From Cokeromyces recurvatus (taxonomy: Eukaryota > Mucoromycota > Mucoromycetes > Mucorales > Mucoraceae), in assembly GCF_025118155.1 (NCBI RefSeq), contig NW_026251391.1, positions 871,501-935,500 on the forward strand: a stretch of 64,000 nt of DNA, given 5' to 3'. The notes under the pieces were generated by a model. It was not told the DNA's origin. It was given only the letters and a program-made list of their open reading frames with translations, and ran no database searches. A program made the position numbers and the translations under genes. Shown here piece after piece: positions 1 through 10,857 of this stretch. Numbering within the stretch: position 1 is the stretch's first letter; every line of letters begins with the position of its first letter.

Positions 1-65
1 TGGAGTCCACATACTTCAGCTAAAAGGGTTGCATTTTGTGATTGACAGTTCAACATGCCTAACAT
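1..65 (-). CDS. Possible 5' end of a gene clipped by the left window edge
   Basis: On the minus strand an ATG at 65-63 opens a frame that runs to the window edge without a stop, reading MLGMLNCQSQNATLLAEVCGL. The composition is less AT-rich than the neighbouring sequence and looks like coding. The fragment is too short to assign a family, and it could be an internal exon rather than the true start. No function is proposed. Confidence 0.35.
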   Translation of the reverse strand, partial: MLGMLNCQSQNATLLAEVCGL

Positions 66-1550
66 GAAATAAATAAATAAAAAATAGATAAAAACACACA
101 TAGATATATAGAATTAGCAAGCATAGTGTAGCAACAACAAGAAAAAACCTAAATGAATTTACTTGCTAAATTATCTCGGTATGTCTTTACTTCTATACAA
201 AGTTCATTGACAGAATGAACATATTCTTTATATTTTTTTTCGAGTACAAGATAATCTAAATCCTGAGTAACATCTACATTTTTTTTTTTAATAGTTGGGT
301 CTTACAGCAATAATAACAAATTTATTATAATTATTATTATTACCGTCGCCACCGTTTCTAGTTTTTAATTGATGCGGAAGTCTTGATATTGTTTTTTTAA
401 CGCCTTTCCTTTGTACAAAAAAAAAATAGTTATTGTATATCCATCTACATTGCCTTCAAACTGCTTACCAACTCATATCGTATAAAACAAACAAATAATC
501 GAAAAAGAAAACAAAAAAAAAAAGAGAAAAAAAGTAAGCACAAAAGTGAAAAAAAAGAAAAAAAAAAGGTCAATAAAAAATAAAATAGAATAAAGACAGA
601 AAAGGAAGGTCTTGCTGGGGTTTTATTATTTTTAGAGAAGAGAAGAAAAAAAAAAAAGGAAAAAAAGACAGATAAAAAGCTTAAACGTTTATATATTATT
701 TTAGCGCTAAATGCAATAAAAGTGGTAAACGCGTTTGTTTATTTTAAAGACAAATTATTATATTTTGATTATACTTAATTTAGTAATTTTAGAGAACAAG
801 TATAATAACAAATCATGAATACAACAACAAAAGTTAAACTAAAAAATGGCTCTAATCAAGCCAATTCATTTAAACAAGTCTCGCGTATTATTCCAATAGT
901 AGAGAATAGAGCAGTAGTTGCTGTACTAATAAATTATGAAATATTCCATTTTATATTCTAACTGTATTAGAAAAGAAAGAAAGAAAGAAAGAAAAAAGGA
1001 GGAGTTTTATATATTTGTTCTAATTAATTAATCAATCACAGCAGTTTAACTAATAAGAAACAAAAAGCGTTCATTTTTCTTCGTTGTAATTCATGATAGT
1101 GGCTTAAGTATCATGATTACACTACTCTTAAATCTTATTTTGTCCGTCCATTTGTAAAGTATGATTTGAAGCCTTTAGCTAATAAAATACAAGAAATCTT
1201 TATATTTTGCTTTTATATTAAAAGTGATATAAAACAAGTTTTAATGAAAACGAAATATGAAAATCAGATTTAATATTTAAAATCCTCGGTGTGTTTATTT
1301 TATTTTCGTCAGTTACCATCAGAAGTACCTGTAAAATTTTAATCATCATTTTTTTTTTCATATCATTTTCAATATTTGTGACTAAAACAAAGCAACTATT
1401 TCCTTTAATTTATTTTATTTTTTTCAACATTGAATCAATTGACTTTTTTTTTTATCTTTCATGTAATTTATCGACCTTTTTTTAAAAAAAAAAAAAGAAT
1501 AAAATATACAAGAGAAATAAAAAAAAAGACAGGAAAGATACTTGAATGAT

Positions 1551-1582
<32 letters not shown>

Positions 1583-1740
1583 TAGATTGTATTGTCACAA
1601 AGTATTAAAACTTATGAAAAAAAAAAAAGAAAACTAAAAATTAGATTTTTTTTTAGATCTTTTTTCGGTCTAGAAGAGTCACATCAACAGATATCTGACT
1701 TTGAATAAATAGTTTCAAAAAAAAAAAAGCCACCCTAAAA
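66..1740. other. Gene-free AT-rich intergenic stretch
   Basis: No convincing coding frame is visible on either strand. The stretch holds many A and T runs, a short GAAA microsatellite near 970-990, and a perfect 8-bp inverted repeat TCATGATA/TATCATGA (1091-1098 and 1109-1116) around a 10-base spacer. The 64-codon open frame at 1291-1485 is almost entirely T-rich codons and does not look coding. Confidence 0.6.
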
Positions 1741-1744
1741 TTTA

Positions 1745-1811
1745 AATATAAAAAGGCTATCAAATTTGTAAAATTTTTAAAAGAGGGGGGGTATATTATT
1801 CCTCCCCCACA
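1745..1811 (+). promoter_or_regulatory. TATA-like box and G-tract/C-tract hairpin in the IMP dehydrogenase leader
   Basis: A TATAAAAA box lies near 1746-1753, about 110 bases before the start codon. About 35 bases downstream is a run of seven G (1785-1791), then TATATTATT, then CCTCCCCC (1801-1808). The G run can pair with the C-rich block to form a stem of about 8 bp (one G-T pair) with a 9-base loop. Its place relative to the TATA box is where transcription could begin. Whether it acts as a start-site switch, as known for yeast IMD2, is inference. Confidence 0.45.
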
Positions 1812-1861
1812 TATAAATTTTTTTTTTTAATAATAATAAAACCCTAATTTTATTTTAAAAA

Positions 1862-3701
1862 ATGTCTTCTACTTATCTTGATGCTTCTACTGCAAATGCT
1901 GTATTAAAAGAATATGGCCGTCGTGATGGTTTATCTATTGAAGCTTTAATGGATGAACAGTTAAGTGGTGGCTTAACATATAATGATTTCTTAATTTTAC
2001 CTGGTTATATTGATTTTGCTGCTGAAAAGGCATCTTTGGAATCCAAGATCACAAAGAAAATTACCTTAAAGACACCTTTCTTGTCTTCCCCTATGGATAC
2101 TGTCACAGAGGCTGAAATGGCCATTTCCATGGCAGTAAGTATTTTTTTTTATTTATTTATTCTTTGATTTGTGTGTGATCGAGTATGAGGAAAAAAAAAA
2201 AGGCTGGATTTTTTTTTTCTAAAAAAAAAACCCCCAAAATTTTAGCTTTTAGGTGGTATTGGTATTATTCATAATAATTGTTCTGCTGAGGAGCAGGCCA
2301 AGATGGTCCGTACCGTCAAGAAATATGAGAATGGTTTCATTGTGGATCCTGTTGTTTTATCTCCTGATCATACAGTTGCCGATGTGAAAGAAATTAAGGC
2401 CAAATCTGGTTTTTGTGGAGTTCCTATCACTGGTAAGTTATTATTGTTGTTGTGCATATGTTTATATGTGTATGTGTATGTGTGTGTGTGTGTGTGTGTG
2501 TGTTTCATAAAAAACACCTAAATGCAGAGTGTGGCTTGAGATAGTTACACTAATAATAATAATATTTGGTTTAGAAAATGGAAAGTTACATAGCAAGTTG
2601 GTTGGTATTGTAACTGCTCGTGATATTCAATTCCATAATCAAGATGATACACCTTTAAAGGAAATCATGACTACTGATCTTGTCGTGGGTCGTGAAGGAA
2701 TTACATTGTCTGAAGCCAACCATATCTTGTGTGCTTCCAAGAAGGGTAAACTTCCTATCGTTAACTCTGAAGGCTCTCTTGTTGCTCTCTTGTCTCGTTC
2801 TGATCTTCTCAAGAATCAAAACTACCCTAATGCTTCTAAGGTGGCTCAATCTAAACAACTCCTTGTAGGTGCTGCTATCGGTACTCGTCCTGATGATAAA
2901 GATCGTCTTGCTCTTCTTGTTGAGGCCGGACTGGATGTTGTCGTTCTTGATTCCTCTCAAGGTAACTCTATTTATCAAATCGAAATGCTTCGCTGGATCA
3001 AGCAAACCTATCCCAATTTGGAAGTGATTGCTGGTAACGTCGTGACTCGTGAACAAGCAGCTAACTTGATTGAAGCCGGTGCAGATGGTCTTCGTATTGG
3101 TATGGGCTCTGGTTCTATCTGTATCACTCAAGAAGTCATGGCCTGTGGTCGTCCTCAGGCTACTGCTGTCTATCGTGTCTCTGAATTCGCTCGTCGCTTT
3201 GGTGTTCCCACCATTGCTGATGGTGGTATTGGTAATGTCGGACATATCATCAAGGCATTAGCTTTAGGTGCTAGCGCGGTGATGATGGGTGGTCTTTTGG
3301 CAGGCACGACTGAAACTCCTGGTGAATATTTTTATCATGAGGGACAACGTCTTAAACGTTATCGTGGTATGGGTTCATTGGATGCCATGAGTCAAAAATC
3401 AGGTGATAAGGATGGTGGTAATGCTGCTACAAAACGTTATTTCTCTGAGGGGGACGCTGTAAAGGTTGCTCAGGGTGTTGTTGGTAATGTTGTTGATAAG
3501 GGTTCTGTTCGTAAATATATTCAATACCTTGTTACTGGTGTTCAACACTCTCTTCAAGATATTGGTTATAATAGTGTTAATGGAATGAAAGATGCCGTGT
3601 ATGAGGGTAAGGTACGCTTTGAAAAGAGAACTGCTGCTGCTCAAATGGAAGGTGGTGTTCATGGTCTTCATTCTTTTGAAAAGAAACTCTTCTCTGCTTA
3701 G
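1862..3701 (+). CDS. IMD: Inosine-5'-monophosphate dehydrogenase
   Basis: Exons 1862-2134, 2246-2432 and 2575-3701 join to 529 codons (528 aa). The enzyme oxidises IMP to XMP with NAD+, the rate-limiting step of guanine nucleotide synthesis, in the cytosol. Family signatures are visible in order: the start [13 protein letters not shown], the motif [13 protein letters not shown], two CBS modules inserted at about residues 115-235, the NAD-side segment [11 protein letters not shown], the active-site loop [12 protein letters not shown] with catalytic Cys near residue 336, the flap [10 protein letters not shown], and the C-terminal [13 protein letters not shown]. Length matches the family (about 520). 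Intron 2 carries a TG microsatellite. The leader contains a G-tract hairpin that may matter for GTP feedback. Codon use is more GC-rich than neighbours in the third exon, suggesting high expression. Confidence 0.97.
2466..2503. repeat. TG dinucleotide microsatellite in IMP dehydrogenase intron 2
   Basis: Interrupted TG repeat, pure for about 24 bases at its right end, entirely inside the second intron just after the donor site. Confidence 0.9.
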
Positions 3702-3927
3702 AATATTTTCTATATCTATTTATCTATATCTATATCTATATATTGTTTGCATTTATTTACTTGTATCATTTTTTTTTTTTATTTTGTTTTAAAAGTGCAT
3801 TAATAAAAAATAGGTTTTCCTTATTTATAAAAAGAAAAAGATAATAGCTGTTTATTAACATGATTTATTGCAATAATTTGATCAAACAATATCTAAACAT
3901 AAATACCTTTTTTTTTGGTATATATCC

Positions 3928-4764
3928 TTAATTTACCTCTTTAGGTTCATCTCTAGTAATGCTAGCTGCCACTACTTCTAAATCATCTATTTTTGTCCAA
4001 AGATGACCAATAAAGAAAACAAAGAGAATAGCCAAAACAGCTGGTATGTCAACTGTAAAAATAACAGCGCAACCAATAACATTCCCATGAAGTCTATATT
4101 CCTTAGCAGGCAAAAATCCAAGTACAGTCATAGCAATAGTAGAAATTAGGCTGGCTAGTGTATAGAACAAAAAAAGAAATCTTCCAACTATTCTTAAAAG
4201 TTGCTTGAAATAAATTGCTAATAAAGATAGATGAACTGCTATAAACCCCCAACCTGATAAATAGATAAATATCACTCCATTTTTACTAATAGCATTTATT
4301 CCAGTTAATGAATTTAATAGTGTTACAGCAAACCCTGCAGATATCGTTATTGCAGACCAAAGAAAGCCGACATAGATCACGCGTTTACCAACAAAGGATA
4401 ACCTTACAAGCCGTGTTTCTAATAGATTAGGATCGTCATTACAACTGGCTTCATAACAATATCCTTCAAGCTTCAAAAATGCAAGAAATATGGAAATATA
4501 TGTAAATGATATACTAATACTATAAAAGACATAGAATACAGTTTGTCTCTTCCATAAAATACTATCATCTGCTGTTATAAATGTTATAGCTGCAGATATT
4601 ATACCTCCTATTACAGCCACCATTGATGTATAGACAATAGTATTATTATACAGTTTGTTTTTAAAAATTCGAAATGACATAAAAATACCAGCTGTAGACC
4701 AAATTACAAGAGGTACTAACGCAATACAATAGTCATTAAAAAAACGAACAAACGAAGGAAACAT
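3928..4764 (-). CDS. Predicted seven-transmembrane protein of unknown function
   Basis: A single intronless frame of 278 aa starts at an ATG on the minus strand (4764). Hydrophobic segments at about residues 13-32, 41-63, 75-100, 128-150, 160-183, 190-214 and 226-250 predict seven helices, with a short charged C-terminal tail ending KEVN. There is no signal peptide separate from helix 1. A Cys pair (EGYCYEASC) lies between helices 3 and 4. The topology resembles fungal GPCR-like or stress-type membrane proteins, but I see no diagnostic motif of a named family. It is convergent with IMP dehydrogenase, 226 bases apart. A run of nine C on the sense strand lies about 28 bases upstream of the ATG. 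Coding status is likely because the frame is long and hydrophobic patterning is regular. Confidence 0.75.
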   Translation of the reverse strand: MFPSFVRFFNDYCIALVPLVIWSTAGIFMSFRIFKNKLYNNTIVYTSMVAVIGGIISAAITFITADDSILWKRQTVFYVFYSISISFTYISIFLAFLKLEGYCYEASCNDDPNLLETRLVRLSFVGKRVIYVGFLWSAITISAGFAVTLLNSLTGINAISKNGVIFIYLSGWGFIAVHLSLLAIYFKQLLRIVGRFLFLFYTLASLISTIAMTVLGFLPAKEYRLHGNVIGCAVIFTVDIPAVLAILFVFFIGHLWTKIDDLEVVAASITRDEPKEVN

Positions 4765-5301
4765 AATGTGTGATATGAAAAAGAGAAAGAGCGGGGGGGG
4801 GAAATCAAACAGAATTTATATATACTAATTCAAGTTAATATGTATACTAACAATGAAAATTTCTTAAACATATTGAAGCACTGGGTTCATAGTTTGTTAG
4901 AAATGAATAGGATTAGTTACATTATATAAGATGCTTATTCAGTTAAAGGGATTATTTAACCTTATAGGCTCAACCTGATGAATATGCATATTATATTCAT
5001 TGAAAAAAAAAAATAAAATAAAAAAAAAATAAAAAAAATAAAAAAGTTTTTATCTGTCATCAATAAAGACAAATTCATTTATTGCTTAGAAACAATATCA
5101 CACATGAAGATTTTTGCGCTGTGTTTGTGTTAGCTTTTTATGATTCATAATGACTAGAGAATGCATTATATATGCATATACACATATATTAAATCCCAGT
5201 AACTAGAAATTAAATCATAGATTATTATATATTACTTCTTTTTTTATTAGATATAAATATATCATTGAAAAAAAAAAAAAATAACAATAACATTACACTC
5301 A

Positions 5302-7455
5302 ATGGCTAAAGAATCTTTCAAGTTAACAGATTCCCTATTAGCCAAGTATTATTCAAAGGGGATGTTACCTCCAGAAATAGATAATGAGGGAAACATAGAA
5401 TATAAGGTAATCTTTATGATCATTAAATTTATGCATCTTATAAACATTTACAATCCATAGCTTAAACTATTGAATCCTTCAATTGAACGTTTAGAGCACC
5501 TAATAACGCAAATGAAGTGGAGGTAATTGAGTCATCGATTCTTAGAGTTGTAGACTTGCATATTTAACGAATTGTTACGCATTTGATATATTATCAGACT
5601 CTCTGAAGGTAATGGTGAAGCAATTTATGAAATCGGCATAGATGATGATGGTACAATTAAAGGTAAATATATGAGCAAATGTGAATTAACGATAGAATGA
5701 TTTTTTTATTAAACAAATAAGGAAAAATAAACTATAGGACTGACAGAAGAAGAGATGGAAATCTCAGTTAGAACCCTAAGTAAGATGGCAGCTGTTTTAG
5801 GGGCTGATATTTCAGTCAAACGTCAATATACATTAGATCTTATTTTCGGAATACAAAAAGAAGGATATTATGTGGTAGAGATACTCATCAAAAAGAGGCC
5901 TCATGATAATTTCAGCAATAATCATGAGGATGATCGACGATTTACAGATTTACGTATTGCCTTAGTAGGTGGATTAGGTGCGGGCAAATCAACATTATTG
6001 AGTTATATAACATATGGTATCAAAGATAATGGGCGTGGTAGTGCACGTCTCAATTTACTGCGGCATCGTCATGAACTCGAATCTGGCCGCAGCTCATCGA
6101 TTTCTCATGAAATTATTGGTTATAATGCTGATGGCCAACTTATTAACTATGCCACTCAAACTCAGGCTCGAACTTGGGAAGAGATATGTGAATTAAGCAA
6201 CAAAGTCATAACTTTTCTGGATACATGTGGGTTTCCTAAATATCTTCGTACAACAATTTCAGGCCTCACTGGTTATGCCCCTGATTATGCTTGTTTAGTT
6301 GTTGCAGCTAACGCAGGTAGATTAACAGAGATGACACATGAGCATCTATCCATTGCTGTTATGCTTGACCTTCCAGTTTTTGTAGTAATGACTATGGGTG
6401 ATACTGCAACACATAGTCAAATAAGAGATACACTTTGTGACTTATTAAACTGGCTAAAAACTTCATGGATACATAAAGTACCGGTAGTTGTGCAGACAGA
6501 AGAAGATGCTATCACTTGTGCTTCCTACTTTTCTCGACATGGTGGTCCACCTGAACTACCTATTTTTTTAGTGTCGAATGTAACAGGTTCTAATATGAAT
6601 TTGTTATTGAAATTCTTTAATTATCTTCCAAAACCAGAAAGATTAAATTATGATGAATTATTAGAAGAGCCTGTTGAATTTCAAATTGAAGATGTATATA
6701 CTTTACCAGGTAATGGCTTCATTATTCTCTCTCTTTTTTTTTAAAATATATATATATATATACTCATACATTTTGAAGATGCTGGCATTGTTATTGGTGG
6801 TGTACTTTGTCAAGGTCGTATCAATATCAGAGATAATGGTGAATATTATTTAGGCCCTAACTCAAAAGGTAAATTTATCAAAGTAAAAGTTATATCTATT
6901 CATCGACATCGTGTATCTGCTCGATATGTTCATTGTGGACAAACAGCCACGCTTGCTCTTGGACATATTCAAGACATAGTAGCAAATGATGTTAATTGGA
7001 AAATCCACAGAGGAATGGTACTGTTAGGGATTGATGATAAACCCCCTTTGTCTTATTTTGAATTTGAAGCTGAGTTAATGGTCTTATATCATTCTACGGG
7101 TGTTATTTCAGGTACATGTGGAATGATTCATTCTGGCTCTATAAGGCAACGTGCACAAGTATTATCTATAACATCTGCTTCCTCTAAAATTCAAGCGGAA
7201 GATACAGATGACAAAACTTTGAATACCACTGTTAATTTGAATCAATTCCCTTCCGAGAAAAAGGCAAATATGCCATCATTAACCAATAATTATGCTAATG
7301 CAATTTATTCTGGAAATCAAGGAAGATGTATATTTCGCTTTCTGTATGAACCATGTTATTTACGACCTGGTTCACGAATTCTATTTATAGAGGGTAAATC
7401 AAAAATCTTGGGCCGTGTGATACGCTTAATTGGTACTAATCATGAAGACTCTTAA
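5302..7455 (+). CDS. GTPBP1/GTPBP2-like translational GTPase with degenerate G motifs
   Basis: Exons 5302-5406, 5461-5522, 5598-5662, 5738-6709 and 6779-7455 join to 627 codons (626 aa). GTPBP1/2 proteins are EF1A-like GTPases tied to ribosome rescue and mRNA turnover in the cytosol. The N-terminal LEHLITQMKWRLSEGNGEA, the insert NGRGSARLNLLRHRHELESG, and the C-terminal beta-barrel FEFEAELMVLYHSTG with HSGSIRQRA and RFLYEPCYLRPG match the family. The nucleotide-binding site is unusual. The P-loop is GGLGAGKS (about residues 155-162), where the family has an Asp. The DxxGH motif reads DTCGF (239-243), so the catalytic His is Phe. The NKxD/TKxD position reads TMGD (296-299). It may bind GTP weakly or not hydrolyse it. 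The family call is firm; activity is uncertain. Confidence 0.9.
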
Positions 7456-7470
7456 TTCAATGTGTACTTT

Positions 7471-7472
<2 letters not shown>

Positions 7473-7520
<48 letters not shown>
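7473..7520. repeat. T(48) homopolymer
   Basis: Forty-eight consecutive T begin 17 bases after the stop codon of the GTPBP-like gene, so they lie in its 3' UTR or terminator region. A long U run here could favour 3' end formation, but this is inference. Confidence 0.9.
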
Positions 7521-7526
<6 letters not shown>

Positions 7527-9149
7527 TGTTTTTGTAAATGTACTATATATTAAAATTTATTGTTGTGTGTTTATAGAAAAAAGTCTCACTATTTTGGCCC
7601 TTTCTTGTTATATAGAGAATTAGTGTAATAGGTTTTATTTATATTTTAAAGGATATTATACTTTTCCTTATGTAAAAAGCTCTTATATATTGTAAAAGAC
7701 AATTATATCAATGAACTTCAGCATATAAACTATGAAAACATTAGTTGTAGTATCGACCCTTTTCTTTTTTCTTTTTTGAAGAATTACCGTCTTTTATTGT
7801 GTTTACTATTATACTCTATTATTAATGATAGGGGGTTTTTTTTTTCAAATAAAAGTATGTGCGAGAATAAGATTCTACACTGGACTATATATTTATTATA
7901 CTTACACTCCTTTTAATGATGCTAAAATAACTAGCTTAATAGTCATCAGCACAATAGCAACTCATTGTTATCTTGAATAAATTAATTTTTATATTTGATA
8001 TACTAAAGGTTGTATCCTTTTAGATAGCATATAATCATTAACTTTATATATGTCAATAGTTATAAGCTTTTTATTATTTGGATAAGTTGTAAAACCCTTT
8101 CTCAAATATGCCTAACTTTCTCTTTATATACATATTAGTCTTCATACACTTGTAATCAACAACTAACACAAGGTTTGTTATATGAAACAAAAATACTTGA
8201 GGACACTCCAGACACAATTAAAAAATAAGCATTAACCAAGTATATCCCTTTTTTTTTTGAAGAAAAAAGAATGAAAACTCTGTCTAAACAGAGATAAAAA
8301 TGTCTATCGTTCTTCAGTCTCTATGTTGACCTGCCCTCTTATTGATAAAACGTCACATATAAGGCATTCGATACCAAGGTAAAGCAAAAACAACTATTGG
8401 CTGTATTATACATAATGAATAAATTATATAATAAAGCAAGACTCTATTCGTCAGTCTCGGTCATCAAGGAATAATTTGTCTAGAGTTAATGTCCCTTATT
8501 TAATCCCGTGTTTTTAGTACCTGGATTTTATCAACTAATTTATATACTTTTTCATAATCTATGAATTCAAGGATCCTTTTTCTTTATGGCCTTTTCTTGC
8601 TTCTTTTTTTTTATTTTATTTTTTATAATATTCTGATCTTTCTTAAAAAAAAATCGAGATTTAGAGGAAGCAATACTATTTTATCCTTTTTATTTAATCA
8701 TTGCGCTTTAAAAATAAGTAAATACATTCGGCCTCCATAATAGGTTTACTTCTATTTGTCTCATTACTAAAAATATAAAGATTTTAATTTTGATGAAGAA
8801 CAAAAAAAAAGATATATCAGCAAGTCCTGTAAAAAGATTCTAAAGTATTTATTAAATGCACTTGATTTTTTTTTTCTTATTTTGTTTTGTTTAGGTTGAT
8901 TTGTACGACAGTATAAAATAAGACATTTTTTTCCCAAATTAAGTATCCAAAAAATTTTGAATCTAAAACAAGTTCATTTATTTTAGGATAAAAACAAACA
9001 ACCTTTATTTTCTTTTCTTTTATTTTGCTTTATTATTTATTTTATTTTATTTATTTATTTATTCGATTTTATTTTATTTTTTATTTTCTTTAAGAAAAAA
9101 AAAAAAAAGTTAGAATAACAGAGAAAAAAAACAAAAAGATACCCATATA
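7521..9149. other. Gene-free AT-rich stretch with one copy of a dispersed repeat
   Basis: No coding frame stands out. The stretch contains short T runs, TTTTA-type repeats at 9015-9090, and at 8491-8527 a motif that recurs in inverted orientation at 13514-13554. The last 100 bases before 9150 are the probable leader of the PLD-like gene. Confidence 0.6.
8491..8527 (+). repeat. Dispersed repeat, copy 1 (inverted relative to 13514-13554)
   Basis: The core reads TTATTTAATCCC, then TTTTTAGTACCTGGATTT after a 3-base variable step. The reverse complement of 13514-13554 has the same two blocks, with about 33 of 39 aligned positions identical by eye. Weaker similarity continues for some 40 bases beyond the second block. 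Confidence 0.6.
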
Positions 9150-10630
9150 ATGGATTATTTATACCAATTATTTTGTATACCGAAACCACCAACACTTGGG
9201 ATTCATGATCTAAAGAAAGGGAACTTTAACCAGTTTCTGGATACATCTATGAGATCAGCAGAAAGTATTCAAAAAGATACTGAACTACAAGCAGATGCAA
9301 CTAAAGAGATTTCAAGATTAATTGCCTCTAAGAGTCATAGTGCCTCAAATACTTTACGTACAATTAATACTATGTTTGAGAGTGCCTCTAAAGTCTGTCA
9401 TTTGGACCGTGAGCGTGCCTTGATTGAATGGCTTCAGGTCTGTGTGTCCACTGCTGTTAAATTTGGGTTATCATCAAACTCCGTACAAGATTTATATGCT
9501 TATTATTCGGAAAAGCCGCTTCCTGTCAATCCGACTACTGCAGAGAGTGATAAAAGCAAGAATATCAAAAAGCAACCTAAAAAGAAAGTGGCTGAATATG
9601 AGTATTGTGAAGCCGAAATCTCTTCGGATGAGGATGGTGGTAATCGTTATGAATTCATTGGAAGCTCAGACGATGATTATGTTCCAACTGATCAAGATGA
9701 TCTAATCGTTCCTTCAGGAAGGAAACCTAACACTAGAAAATCGAATACCGCTAGTACAGTAATTGAAGTTCAAAAGACGACAGCTCCTAAAAAGAAGGCA
9801 CAAACGAGAAAGAAAAAGAATGAAGATCAATTAGTTCCTACCTCCGGTTCAAAGGTATCTAAGGAAGCTATCCTCCCCGTTCTAAAAGAAGGTGCAGGAC
9901 CAAAGGCAGTACAGAAATATTTTGTAAATCTTGATACAAAAGAGATTGGACTTACTTCGCCTGCTTTATCCGTTTTATCTAATGGATATTTTGCAAGAGC
10001 TTTCTTCTTTCCATCTAAAGATAGTTTCAATGTAATAATAATGTATATAAATCATGTCTTTTTCTTATAACTTGGATTTAATTTATAGGCATTCATATCT
10101 GTATTAAACTCGGCAATAAAAACAATTGATATATGTGTGTATGCATTTACAGATGATGATGTGGCGAATGCGTTGATTGCTGCCAAAAAAAGAGGCGTAT
10201 CTATTAAAATTATTACAGACAATCAACAAGCAGCTGGTAAGGGTGCTGATGCAAAGAGATTACAAGAGGCATATAATATTCCGTACAAGACAGATAGATC
10301 GTAAGTCATTTAACATAACTACATATGGTATCAATTAATTCTCTCTCTCTCTCTCTCTTCTTTGTATATATAGTTCTGGGTATATGCATAATAAATTTGC
10401 TATCATAGATAGTACCACTCTTATTAATGGCAGTTTCAATTGGTCGAAAGGGTAAATGAATTATTCTAAAAAACAAGTACATATACATACATATATATCT
10501 TCATTTACAATATAATTTGTAAATCTATAGTGCACGGTTCAAGAACAGAGAAAATATCCTTATTACAAATATACCTATCTGTATCAAAGAATTTCAAAAA
10601 CAATTTGATGCTCTATGGGAAGAGTTTTAA
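9150..10630 (+). CDS. Single-HKD phospholipase D-like protein (PLD6/Zucchini-like) with long N-terminal extension
   Basis: Exons 9150-10031, 10089-10300, 10374-10451 and 10531-10630 join to 424 codons (423 aa). The last 130 residues form one phospholipase D-type domain: AFISVLNSAIKTIDICVYAF, then a basic RGVSIKIITDNQ, then YMHNKFAIIDSTTLINGSFN with His370, Lys372, Asp377 and Asn387 forming the HKD motif, then NRENILI and a C-terminal LWEEF. This matches PLD6, also called Zucchini or mitochondrial cardiolipin hydrolase, which dimerises to build one active site and is described both as a cardiolipin hydrolase and as an endoribonuclease. The first 290 residues have no such match. They include an acidic patch (SSDEDGG, SSDDDYVPTDQDD) and Lys-rich patches (KKKAQTRKKK) that look disordered and possibly nuclear. 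No N-terminal membrane helix is evident, unlike animal PLD6. Domain call strong, substrate unknown. Confidence 0.88.
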
Positions 10631-10857
10631 ATATGTTTAAATATAATACAGGTATAATAATAGAGTCTAAACTTACAATTAATGCAGCTAAAATGTTTAA
10701 TAAGCAACTAATAAATATTATAATATTACTTTGTATCACGTGATCGTTTCTCATAAAAAAAAAATAAAGTAAAATAAGAAATAACATAATTCTTTTATAT
10801 ATGTATATTAATGTACTATACTGCACAGCGAATAAAAAAAAAGCAAATAGCATACTT

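Noticed and set aside
1291..1485. 64-codon open frame upstream of IMP dehydrogenase
   Set aside because: Almost all residues come from T-rich codons and there is no motif; expected by chance in AT-rich DNA.
2655..3245. 196-codon minus-strand frame inside IMP dehydrogenase exon 3
   Set aside because: It is the antisense shadow of a strongly supported coding exon.
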